64,000 nucleotides of DNA from Cardinalis cardinalis (lineage: Eukaryota > Chordata > Aves > Passeriformes > Cardinalidae). The notes below the pieces were generated by a model that searched no databases, was not told where the DNA came from, and saw only the letters and a program-made list of their open reading frames with translations. The stretch lies in assembly GCA_014549065.1 (NCBI GenBank), contig JACDOX010000001.1, positions 2,403,918 to 2,467,917 on the forward strand, written 5' to 3'. Below, piece by piece: positions 34,928-46,000 of this stretch. Each line of letters opens with the position of its first letter. Within the stretch, counting starts at the first letter, position 1. The position numbers and the translations under genes are program-made.

Positions 34928-37654
34928 AATGCACACTATATGCAAGCATCCTAGCTGTGAAGAAAAATCCTGACCAGCTGAATGCAGTCTCTTGTTGTCC
35001 TGATTTGTAACAAAGGGACCTGCCTTCTTTTGGAAATTATTGAAGAAATAATCACCTCTGAAAATTGCTGCAGAAATTCAGTATAGACAGGAAAGGAATA
35101 ATATTGTTAGATCTATACATTTGTATGAAACCACTGAAGTATAAAGGAAGGAAAGTTGTTTTGTCATGGATTGTACTTACACATTTGATATCATTGCTTT
35201 TTATAGAAAACTGCAGCTGGATGGAGATGGTTAAAATATTCTAAAAAATTCTACAAAATTTCTGTGGTAATTCTCATGAAAAAAAAACCACAAGAAAAGT
35301 AATCGGTTTAACTTGAAGGTAGGTAAAAAGCAAGGTTGTAAATTACATTGATCCTCTTTAACTGTTGAAATAAGCCAAAAAACAAAAACAAACAAAAAAA
35401 CCACCAAAAAAAACACAAAAAAAAACCAAACAAAAAACCAACCAACCAAAAAAATATAGTGTTATCATTATTACTTTCAAAGAGTAGTCATCATGTCTTG
35501 ACAGGCGATACTTCCCTGAGTGGGCATTGCATAGAAATTTAAGCAAAAGAACAGCAAAAATGTAATAATTCATTCTAAATGTATGTGAAAGTGCAAAGAA
35601 AAAAAANCCCTCATAAAATCTTTGCAACTTGGTGTAAAGATTTGATTAATTATGCTGAGATCTTTGAATGCAGTACTTTGTGAAAAAATCACCAGAGATG
35701 CTAATTATTTTGAGAGTTGTAGCTCTCAACTGTTGCTCTTGGGAAAATCTGCAACATTTGTGACATGAATATGTCACCATATTCTTGTCTTCTGGCACAG
35801 AAGAAAAGAAACCCTTTGTCTCTGGGATATTTGTATGGGTACGGAGATGAGAATAGTAAAGAGACCAAGTGTCATGCAGTTTCCTGCCCTGGTGTATCAT
35901 TATTCTCAGACATTGTAAAATCTATGTCTCACCTTTAAAATTCATCACTCTCTCAAAGTTGTGGAATTGAGTGATTCTTTATGTACAGGTACTAAAAAAA
36001 TCACTGCAGTTAGTCATTTACATCAACTATGCAAATTTTAGTTGAACAATTTAAATTTGAAAAGGAATCGTGACTACAGAGCTAATGNATTCAGACTGCT
36101 TTTGCCCATGCAGGAATACTATTTATGCTGTACTGTATTTCCATATACTCTTTTATCTNTAAAGTTAAACATTTATGTCCTTTATTGATATTATCATTTC
36201 ATGTCTTTGGAGAATTAGNGAGCAGTGATCAATAGTTTGGAGGTTAATCAGTACTTTACTTCTTTACTCCAGTTAAATTTAGTTCAATTAAACAGAATTG
36301 ATGCTAATTACTGTCCTGATTGAGCAGTGGTTATTACCATATTACCATTCACTATCAGAAAGCTAAATCAGTTCCCCAAGAGGCAGTTCAATAGAGCAGT
36401 CACAGTGACATAGCATGCCCCAATTAAACCATTTATACAGNGATAACATATTTACATAGAAACTTTCATTCTGATTCAAAATAGAAACTTGTATTATTTT
36501 CAAGACTAGACAGCCTATGGNCAAGACACAGATGAATGAACACCGGTGTAAAAATGTATAAATTGCACCCATGAATACATGGTTATTTCAAGGTTCAGTT
36601 CAGTAATAAACAAAGAAACCTCTGCTCACCTTGTGGAGATAAAATTGAGAAANAGTCTTTTCTGAAGCATTTAAAAATATAATTTTTACAAGGTGTTTCA
36701 CATACGGACTATGTTCATTTTCCTCTCTTTCTCCATATTAGGGGCTGAAGGGTACATGTAGGTGCTGGGATTGAATTTGGGCATGAACAATCATTTGTGC
36801 TACACTATTAACTAAATGAGGTAACACTTCTTAACACTGTGACCATACTTACTTTTTAATTTAAAAAAAAAAAGAAATAACCTAAAAATGCATAGAGAAG
36901 TGTTCAAAAAATATAATTATATCACAATAGTACTTGCTGAATTATTTATTTCATTTTGTTGCTTTTCTCCCCACACCCACCTTTTCTGAAGGAAATCCAA
37001 GCATGTCTAATAGCTAACAGTGATAAAGGAGCAATATTTTATGTTTTCAAGCTGGGTAGAAACATTAATAATTAATAAATAATTAATCCTTGTATGACTG
37101 TCTCCTCTCTCTTAAGTTAGAAGAATACAATTATTCAATGTGTTTGTATTTAATGTGTCAGATCATCTGGTGAATACAGCTCTGCCTATCCAAATGTATA
37201 TGGTTATAGTGAGATTNATTTATCAATTCAGCACAAAGCCTGTACATAAGACAAAAATAGTCTTCTTCTTCCTGTGATAGCTCTCTCAAAAGTTATGCTG
37301 TCCTAAGAGACCTTCTTCTCCACTTCTCCACTTTTTTTGGATCAAAACTTTTTATCTTTCAATATTTATGAAATATATGTTATGTAAGAGTACTGTGCTG
37401 ATATGTGTGTGGCAGGGGAGAATGTTTGATTTGGTTGGTANTTTTTAACTCAGTTTAAATCTTTCGCATACAGTATTATCTTTTGCAACAACTATTATTT
37501 AAGTTTTGAGTTTGATATAACTTGCCAGGCAATAAGTTACAGCAGAGGTTATCTGAGTTTACTAGTTATGATTCTTATGGGCAGACAAGGTAGCTATGTG
37601 CCCTTCTTCAGCCTTCTTCCCCATACCCTTTCTTCAGAGTGAGAGAAATCATGG
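34928..37654. other. AT-rich non-coding DNA, no gene seen
   Basis: Apart from the A-rich block at 35375-35454 (listed separately), nothing is recognised. Hydrophobic minus-strand frames at 35231-35627 exist only because that block reads as F, V and W codons on the other strand. Confidence 0.65.
35375..35454. repeat. A-rich low-complexity block with CAAA/CCAA units
   Basis: About 80 bp made of A runs broken by C, including a short (CCAA)n-like run near 35436-35450. It may be a decayed poly(A)-type tail or a degenerate CAAA microsatellite; no element body adjoins it. Confidence 0.85.
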
Positions 37655-37960
37655 AAACCAAAAGAAAAAGAAATAGACCCAAACCTTAAAAGCATCTTAC
37701 CCCCATCCCGCTCTTCTTCCCAGGCTTTTCTCACAGTTTTCTCTAATTCTTCCCCACTAGACATGCAGTAGGACAGGGCACAGGGTCTAGGGGTTGGCTC
37801 ATCACATGTCTGCCATTCCTTCCTCCTCAGGAGAAGGACTCACACTCTTGCCCTGCTCCAGCATGAGATCCCTTCCATGGGAGATGGAAACAAGGATGTT
37901 GGCCTTGATTTGCTCCAGTGCTCTAGGTAAACATCTTTCAGGCTTTGCAATCACAGAGAT
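37655..37960. mobile_element. Possible fragment of avian ERV-associated interior repeat
   Basis: The stretch holds ACCCCCATCCCGCTCTTCTT (37701-37720), CCATTCCTTCCTCCTCAGGA (37812-37831), GAAGGACTCACACTCTTGCC (37833-37852) and GCTCCAGCATGAGATCCCTT (37855-37874). These resemble, from memory, a dispersed avian repeat linked to ERVs, which is built of repeated CTCCAGCGTGGGTCCC-type units. Divergence is high and the limits are rough. A 70-codon plus-strand frame over it is not a known protein. The likelihood of a chance resemblance is moderate. Confidence 0.45.
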
Positions 37961-39470
37961 GAGCCAAAGAGAAGAACAGGTAATAGTTTGTTGCTATTCC
38001 ATTTAGATTGAAAGTGTAGTTTTTAAATTCTGTAAATATTTAAATTACATCTAAAATTAATTTTGTACAAATATGTTGCAGTGGGACAAAACATGGAATG
38101 TAAAATACAATTCTAAGAAAAGCCAATGGCCTGATTTATACAAAAATGCTTTCTAATTCTTTCTCCATTTCCATTTTTACCCAGCACGTTTCAAACATAT
38201 TTTTGGTAAATTTCCAATGTTGTCAAAATATTTTGGTTTTGATTTTTAACATATTTTGTTTTCAGATTGTTTAGATAAAAATATATGAATACAGATATAG
38301 ATATAGATGATATAGATATAGGAAGTGTTGCAGTTATGTATACATAAAGATGCCAAGTACTTAATTTAGGAAATGTTTCATGTTGAGAACTGAGCAACAC
38401 AGGATTGTTGGATAGGCAGGATGAATGCAGGCTCTCTCAAAAGATTTTCATAATTCACNTAATCTTATAATAAGCATTAGTTCCTTTAGATGCTTAATTT
38501 TATCACAAGCAACTTCTGAACCTTTGGAGGTGCACAGAGCATAAACTCTAGTAGAATTCTTCTCTGATGTTTAAGAAATTTAATTAATTATTATAAATCT
38601 TCAGGAGCTTGATGGATTTATAAGAAAAATGTGTGCCTTTAATGTAGCTCTTACATCCCTGTGGGATTGTTCTAGTGAATAAGTCTTTTTATTGTCAAGA
38701 TTTACTTTCTTGAGTAACTGTAATGGTTTTCTGGTTTCTGAAATGATCTTTTTTCTCCTACCACTACTCATTTTGTCTATTTAGGAAATACTCATGTCTG
38801 ATAAAGCATGATAAGATAGTACTTTGTCAAAAAATTAATAGAATAGGAGCTGGTTAATATTAAGCTGTGTAATTAAAAGTTATTGTAAATACTTGTGGTC
38901 TTGGTGCATTATTGTTCTTATATTGGAATCAATATAAATGCATTATTATCCTTCATTATGAGAGTAATTAGGCAAGGAAGAGCACATATTTGTATATACA
39001 TGTGTCTTGAGAACTTAGCAGAGTTANTGAACAACATTTGCTGATTATGATGGTTTAAATGCATAATTCTTTATCTTAATCTAATGTAATAAAGTAATAA
39101 TTCACTTGTTTACAGAGCAAATGTAACAAATACCAAAAAACTGCCTGATAATGTTGAGCAAGCAGATATGAAAGACTTTTTTGTCCTCCAATGGTTTATT
39201 GTCTTCCTTTGTTACTCTATAAGGGTTCTAAAATTCTTCAAGGGCTCCTCAATAGTATTCTGGTATAGAGGAGAGATCCATATTGGCAGGAGACTGATTA
39301 AGGCATTCTGCAGTCCAGATGTTACGAATAGGAAGAACTGCTGAGATAAATTGGAAGAGCTGATGGTGATATTCTGATTTATGTGGGGACTGCAATAGAC
39401 TTCAGAATCTCTAGNATCAGAGTACAAGAATAAGGCAGCTCTGAATCTATTCTTCTGCTTCTATATTAGT

Positions 39471-39552
39471 ATTTTTTTTATTTTCTTTTTTTCATTTATT
39501 TGTTTGGGGTTTTTTTTTTCATTTTCTTTTGGGTTTTTTTTGGGGTAGGGGG
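39471..39552. repeat. T-rich tract with four G runs
   Basis: Mostly T, with G runs at 39506-39509, 39531-39533, 39542-39545 and 39548-39552. A G-quadruplex is formally possible, but the first loop is 21 bases long, so this is weak. It is probably a decayed low-complexity tract. Confidence 0.8.
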
Positions 39553-40812
39553 ATTTGATTGGTTTATTTGTTTGGTTTATGGGTATTAATACAAAAATGT
39601 CAGTGAAAAAAATTATGCATCATTTTGTTTTCTAGAATAACATATTTTATCATCATCCTCATGGCCCCGGTTAAACTCCACAAATAAGTAATTATGCAGT
39701 AGGTGCATCTAATATTCTCTACAGCAGAGGATTTAATTTCTGGATAAAGTGATAGTCAACTGTTTTCTCAGCTAACATATTGATTATATCATGACTTTAA
39801 ATGCATATTTAATTTCAAAAGCATCCTAAATCTATTAAGCATGTGCTTATCTTTCATTAACTAAGCTAAGCTCTTCACGTGGTTTTAGTTTATTGCAATA
39901 TTTATAAGGTTTCAGCAATATCCCAGTGATGTGAGTGAGCACCTCAAAGAAATATACCTACAAATGCAAACTTTCACTAAGAAAAGTAAATTTTAAAGAA
40001 AAATAAAAGAAGCAGATTATTTAATCTAATTGCTCCTTAGGTAATGCTGGATACGTAGTTCACTTATAAACAACAGCACCATGAGGCTTCCCAATGGTCA
40101 AAAAGCCATAGGTATTACCATTTTTGGTTAAAATTATGTGCATTTTGTCAAATCAGTGAACTTACTCCATCTGTGACATTACNTCTCTCAGGGTAACAGA
40201 TGAAAACTATAATTTTTGAAGTTTTTATCATTTCAATGAACATTGGCTAACATAATTTTTTAAACTTGAAGACTGTTNGCAAAAAAAGGTACTCAAGTAT
40301 TAGGTCTTGAGAACAATAGCCCACCTATAGTAATTTTGTGCTCTTGTAGTAACAGGAGCCTTCTGCTCTCTAGTAGCAGTGGAATGAAGAAGTCTCCTGT
40401 TCACAGTCCTTCACTCTGTTGAGAAATCTGGGTCAATATTTGAAATCACTGCAGCATGCANTGAAGAACATCTGCCAGCTGAAGCACCAGCGCAATCAGT
40501 TTGACTATTTACATTGACATTAAAAGACTAGCAAAATAACTTCTCCACTTGAAAGTATTAAATATATTAGTCAATACATTCCTAGGCTATGGCATTCTGA
40601 AGCTATATAGACTACTCCTTTGAAATATTTTGGAAAGGATTCAGGGAAAAAAATCCTATGTAAGACAAAGTACCTAAAAAATACATTTTTAGGGTAGGAA
40701 ATTCCTTCTNTATTTTGTATTTATTTTCATTTGCATAAAATAAACAGTAGGACCATATGATAATGGTACATTTTTGTGACTTTTTTTTCCTAAAGTAATT
40801 TCTAAAAATAGA

Positions 40813-40975
40813 GTAGCAGGGGCCAGGGGCTTCCTGAGNGCTAGGAACAGTAAGGAAATCCCCAGGACCATAGAGGGGACCCACCCTGCTGCCTTACATC
40901 AGGGGCAATCCCAGCCCTGGCCANTGGGCAGCTCCCTGGGGATGGGGATAGACCTGGTGTAAAAAGGANCAAGTG
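40813..40975. other. GC-rich patch, origin unknown
   Basis: About 160 bp rich in GGGG and CCC words, in otherwise AT-rich DNA, with three N calls inside and two more soon after (41044, 41090). No open frame or repeat family is recognised. An old retroelement fragment is the likeliest explanation. Confidence 0.4.
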
Positions 40976-41972
40976 ATATTTTCTAGTTGGAGAACAGTAA
41001 ACTTTAATCCAATTTAATGGTACAAACCACGCCAGGAGGTGAANTAGATCCTAAAGCTTAATACAGGTGGCCCAGGACCCTAAACTTTANTCAGACCATA
41101 TCTGTCACAAGACAGCTTCTGACAAGCACAAATACACAAAATACCATAGATCAGAAACTTCCACAGCAACCATTCTGTGAGGGAAAGCTTTCCATCTGCA
41201 AATAGACTTCATCCACCATAATTTTGAAAGCATAAAGTACATTCAAGTACACAGAGATTATTAACCTATGAAAAAAAGTAAGTTTGTATAAGTATAAAGC
41301 TATTCCAGTGTCTGTGCATGGAGACTAAGCTTTGACACATCAATGTGAACTGCATTTGTTGTAAAAATTATAATACTTTAAGATTGTCTAAAAATATACA
41401 CTAGCTGACAGTTTGAGATAGGAATTTATCACTATTGCAGCAATCTTGGAGACTACTGCAATTCTAATACAAGGAGCTTTTACAAGATTTATTTAGACTC
41501 AATGGTAAGGAAATGACTAATAGCTTAAGAAATTCTTACAAAAAGGAGGGTGACAGAGAACCATAAATGTTCATCCAGACTCATTAAAAGATCTTTGAAA
41601 ACATAAATTAAAGAGGTTTAATTATAAAATCTTTAAAGTTTAAAAATCTCCATCCACTGAGGAGAGTGAAAGGAAGTTATGAGTTTGATATTTAGTATGC
41701 TCAGGGTACCCCAAAAACATGAGCATCATATATGCTGCAACGATTAGAGTTGTTGTATTAGAAAAATATCTCCATTGATTTGATGGCTCATTAATCCAGT
41801 TTCTGACAATCANTGGAAGCTGTACTGGTGCAATTGCAACTGAGTATATATGGATATTGGAAATCAGAGCTGAAATGTTACTCCATCAAATTGCAAAACA
41901 TACAAGTGCCACATTACACTGCTGTAAACATAGATTTTAATTGGTCCTTAAAGTGCCTATTAGTGACTTATG

Positions 41973-41978
41973 ACAAGT
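41973..41978. repeat. Target site duplication, left copy (ACAAGT)
   Basis: Identical to 42312-42317 on the other side of the LTR. Six base pairs is the length made by class II (ERVK-like) integrases. Confidence 0.9.
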
Positions 41979-42311
41979 TGTCGTCGTCGAGGCGGTCACG
42001 ACATAAAGCAGTAGTCTCAGTTGGCAACACTTTATTCTTTAACATGGCTAACTTTTATACACTTTTCAATTGTTGATACTTCTTCTACTTTAACTATTGG
42101 CCACAACAAATCAACATAATGCTATTGGTAAAAGTTATAGTGACTCTACTTATTTTTCTAACATTACTTCATCTAGCTGCAAGGTGTTTTTATCTTTCTT
42201 CTCTCGATCTCCTTGGTTACGGCTTTGGAGAGAGCTCTTTATCAGCTTCTTCTTACTTCTCAGCTTCTTCTCGCTCCTTTANCTAANAGGCCTGCTGTTA
42301 GCCCTTCTACA
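41979..42311 (-). mobile_element. Solo LTR, ERVK-like, with perfect 6-bp TSD
   Basis: On the minus strand this 333-bp unit starts TGTAGAAGG (from 42311) and ends GACGACGACA (at 41979), giving canonical TG...CA ends. It is bounded by perfect 6-bp duplications, ACAAGT. Minus-strand signals in order are two CCAAT boxes (complements of 42124-42128 and 42096-42100), a TATA box (TATAAAAG, complement of 42052-42059) and AATAAA (complement of 42031-42036), all at sensible spacings. The U5 end keeps five CpGs within about 24 bases (41981-42001), which argues for a recent insertion. No viral genes flank it, so it is a solo LTR. The 6-bp duplication supports class II (ERVK-like); the family name is unknown. 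The plus-strand frames over it are antisense. Confidence 0.93.
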
Positions 42312-42317
42312 ACAAGT
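42312..42317. repeat. Target site duplication, right copy (ACAAGT)
   Basis: Identical to 41973-41978, confirming an intact integration with no rearrangement across the LTR. Confidence 0.9.
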
Positions 42318-42687
42318 GAGTGTGGATTTTGGATGTTTTAGTTATCTTTCTATATTATATGTCTTGGAAGAGTGATTCTATCCACTTTGGTTCACATGCT
42401 TCTCATTCCTGTTTTCTCTTTGTCCCCTTCTATTTGCAAACCTTATTGGTGTGTTTCATGATACGAAATGATGCATGTTTCAAATCACAAAACATGTTGA
42501 TTTGGGATTGAACATACTGTAGGCAAAGTATGTTGCCCCAGCAGAATAGAGCATGTCCAATCACCAAGTGATTATTAAACAGTGTTGAAAATAAAACACC
42601 TCTATGTAGATCACTAAGTGTGGAAAGAGATTATTAAAATCAAAGTGATGGTGAAGTATGCATATTTCAGTTTGAGTGTCTTAATTA
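42318..42687. other. Non-coding DNA between LTR and TA tract
   Basis: Ordinary AT-rich sequence; nothing recognised. Confidence 0.6.
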
Positions 42688-42730
42688 TGTATATATATAT
42701 ATGTATATGTATATATATATACATACATAT
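42688..42730. repeat. TA-rich, self-complementary microsatellite
   Basis: An alternating TA/TG/CA tract of about 43 bp. The left half carries TG interruptions and the right half CA interruptions, so the tract is largely self-complementary and could form a cruciform. It stops about 35 bp before the CR1 at 42765. Confidence 0.92.
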
Positions 42731-42764
42731 TTGACTAAAGGCTTGCCTGAGATTTTTACTACGG

Positions 42765-43063
42765 TTGTCTACACCNCCTTGATGAGGCCACATCTGTAGT
42801 GCTGTGTCCAGTTCTGGACTCCTCAGTACAAGATGAGGAGGATGTNTTTTACCGTGTGAGTGATCATGCACTGAAACAGATTGCCCTGAGAGGTTGTGGA
42901 GTTTCTCTCACTGTTAATACTCAAGAAACACCTGGACACAACCCTGTGCAATGTGCTCTATGATGACCCTGCTTGAGCAGGTAGGTTGGANGGCAAGGCC
43001 CTCTTTGCTCCCTTCTAACCCTCCCTGCTCTGTGATTCCCTGATTCTGCAATTCCGTGATTCT
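42765..43063 (+). mobile_element. CR1 LINE, 3' end, plus orientation
   Basis: One plus-strand frame reads LMRPHL, a stop, then CCVQFWTPQYK, matching the RPHLEYCVQFWAP-type block of CR1 ORF2. After an internal deletion the block IALRGCGV/REVVEF-type and then CACCTGGACACAACCCTGTG follows, then the 3' tail. The terminus (43029-43063) consists of diverged 8-mers of the TGTGATTC, CCTGATTC, TGCAATTC, CGTGATTC kind, the characteristic CR1 3' repeat, here at least four units. This is one of only two plus-strand CR1 copies in the window. Confidence 0.93.
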
Positions 43064-46000
43064 CTGCCCATATGTGGCAGAACCAGGGCACAGACACTGC
43101 CCCTCTTAAGGGACCCCAAGCAGTCTGTGGGGGTCTTCTCTTCAGTGGGATCAGTTCAAGCTACAGAGTCACTTCAGCCTATTATAATGTTAATTAGGGA
43201 TAATTTAATCCTTGTCTAGAAGTAGGAAAAAATACCAGGAAAACTGTCATTCCCAGCCTAGCAGNTGAAGATAAGACAAGAAAAAAATAAATAAAAAGAA
43301 CGGGGAAGCTGAATAATATATGCAAATATAACTTAGTTTCACACTTTTAAATGAAAGTAATTTGCCAATAATTATGGTAGGTTTTTATTCCTGACAATTT
43401 TAAATGGTGATTGAATGCTTTGTNTATGCTGTCTAGTTATGATTTACTTGAAGTAATTCCTGTGCCTTTCTTAGACAGGCAACTAGACAGACCAAGTAGG
43501 TCCTCTCCAGTATATCTCTCTTTAGCCTATTTCTTTTCCTGAAAGAAGGAGTGTCCTTGAATAGGCAAGAGCTGCTTGTGGAGAAAATGCTGTAGAGGAA
43601 CAAAGACATTTGAGATAACTCACTCTGTCAATCACAGGCTAACAGAAATTGTTCCCATCTGTTACTATAACAAAGATTAACTATGTGCTTGTCTACAGAG
43701 GCTGGATACAAAGAAAAGAGCCTGCNCTTCCTGCAAGAAAGTTGATCACCACAGTGATATTTACTCTGAAAATTATGCTTTATCACTAGAGCTGAATTAT
43801 TAAACTTCACCTATAGGCAGGATTTACGAGTTTTACACCTGGCAGTATTGCATGGCTTCCAGGCAAAATCTGATTCTTAATGTGAATCCTTAAAAGTTAC
43901 ATCATATATTTCTGAGAAGATTTATATCCCAAATTATGAGAAAGACGAAGAGAAAAAAAGGTTTTCAGTGCCTATGTTTCTGGACTGTCCTTACCCATAA
44001 AAAGAATCTCAAGATCAAATTAGCTTTATGAACTAGTTAGCATTTCAGAAATCTGTATCATTAAAAAACCCCAAACCATCACTTTATATATGATATAAAA
44101 AACTCAATTCAGCTGCACAGAGAATGAAACTTCAATTCCTCAATAAGAGGATTTTNCATCCCTCTCTCTGCCCCAGCTTAGAATAAACCACAAATATTTC
44201 ATATCTCTGTAGGAAAAGACCTTCACCTCCAGTACCCAAAACCCTAGCAGATCTCATCAAGAAAGTCACATTCTTGAAGTCCATGTTCTGGAATAGACCC
44301 TTGGACAGCCCAGCATTAATTCACAGGAGACTTTGAAACCATGTAGGATTTTCTTTAAAATTCTGTGAAACTGAGCACATCTGATTTGTTGAATTGATAA
44401 GTGGCAAAAATAAAAAAGGTGCTTGCTCCTTTAAAAAGCAAAAAGACAACTGNAAGTGTGTTGAAGTCAACAGAAGGACTTGAAAATGTTGGCTATAAAT
44501 GTCTGTAGCATGTGGCTTTAGTATTTGTAAATTCCTGCTGTGGGTCTTGTCTTTAACCATATCCAGCAGGCAAAGTATTAACACAGAAATAAATTAGATA
44601 AAGATGTTCTTGTGTAATTTCCATTCAAATTACATGGAAATCTGATTGCCCCTGGAATATGCATCTGCTGAGAAAAANACCACCCTCATATTCACAGTTT
44701 TTAAGACTTCAAGTCCAACAAATCACAAAGTAATTCATTACAAAACTATCTTCAACTGAAAAGCTTTGATAACTTATTAAGTGAGCCATTTACTTGATTT
44801 TTGCCACATATGTCAAAAGAATAAAATATATTTTTTAATCTATGCTGATATTTTAGGTACAACAACAACAGCAAACAGGCTCAGTGGCTTTGTTCACCTT
44901 GGAATTCCTGTAGAACAGTCCTTTGATGAGAAAATTTAACACCTATTTTTTCTTTCCTTTTTTTTTAATATGAGAGTATGGGCTTGGATTTGGTGGTGGT
45001 GAAGAGGCTTGTTGTTAGGTGGTTATTTTTTTTCTCTTTCCCCCTGCTTCCATGGAGATTAGTAATTCTACAGCACTAAATCACTNTACAGGAGTTTTAC
45101 CTTACAGTAGTGAATAAATAATAAAAAGTTGCACACAAAGATAGTAAAAAAGTAGTTTCGCTATTTTGTGAAGCTTCCTGCTAAACCAGGAGCATAAGTA
45201 AATATAATTTTGGTGTCCTTATCTCCATATTACACACAAGTTGAGGGTTTGTCAATATTCTTCTAGGCTCTTTTGAACATTTATCAGTCAGCATTGGCAG
45301 CTGTGACAGAATGACTGCTCACTGAATACCAAATGCAGCAATACAAAGCTTTTATTCTTCACCAAGTTATTACTTTGAAATGATTATTTTTAAGATAAGT
45401 TTTCTACAACTACTTATGTCAGACTTTCCACCATTTCTGAGTTATAGGAGGATGTAAAATACTTTGATGCAAATCGTATCTGTAAGCAGTACATGTAATA
45501 GGAATCTTTCTGTGTAAGTGGATTTTTGTATTGAAAAGGAATTTGATTATTCCCTGACATATCAAGGTCTTATATAAACTACTGTTTATACTAATGCTTG
45601 TAATTAATAATCTTTAAATATTTTGGATGGAAGCTCATGCAGAATGTAATGGCATTCTAGGATTAACATGCNGGTTTTTACATATTATAAAAAATCCAAT
45701 TTTATTAAACAGAAAACCTGCACCATATTGAATGCATAGAATGACAAGGTGAGAGNTGAATAATTTCTCCAGGACATGGAAGTGCTTACTTTCAATAACT
45801 TAGGAGCTGAATGAGGGTGCAATGGGAAGAAAAACACTTACCCTAAAGAATTACAGATGTGCATTTGGAATAGAANAGTTTCCATACCATTATATACTTT
45901 TGCATGTGAAGAGGTCTTTGTTTCTGAGCATTTTCCACTGCTGAGGGTAAATGAAAATAACTCAAGNGCTAGAGATAAACCATGTTTCCATTAAAGAAAA

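Larger units (their letters stand above)
37961..41978. other. AT-rich non-coding DNA, no gene seen
   Basis: It contains a GATATA-type run at about 38296-38321, a T/G-rich tract at 39471-39552 and a GC-rich patch at 40813-40975 (both described separately). No gene or further repeat family is recognised. The last six bases before the LTR, ACAAGT (41973-41978), are its target duplication. Confidence 0.6.

Noticed and set aside
39506..39552. Possible G-quadruplex from four G runs
   Set aside because: One loop is 21 bases and one run has only three G, making a stable structure doubtful.
45302..45355. Possible minus-strand LTR end: complement of AATAAAAGCTTTG followed by sequence ending TCTGTCACAG
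   Set aside because: No matching 5' end, TATA box at proper spacing or target duplication was found.
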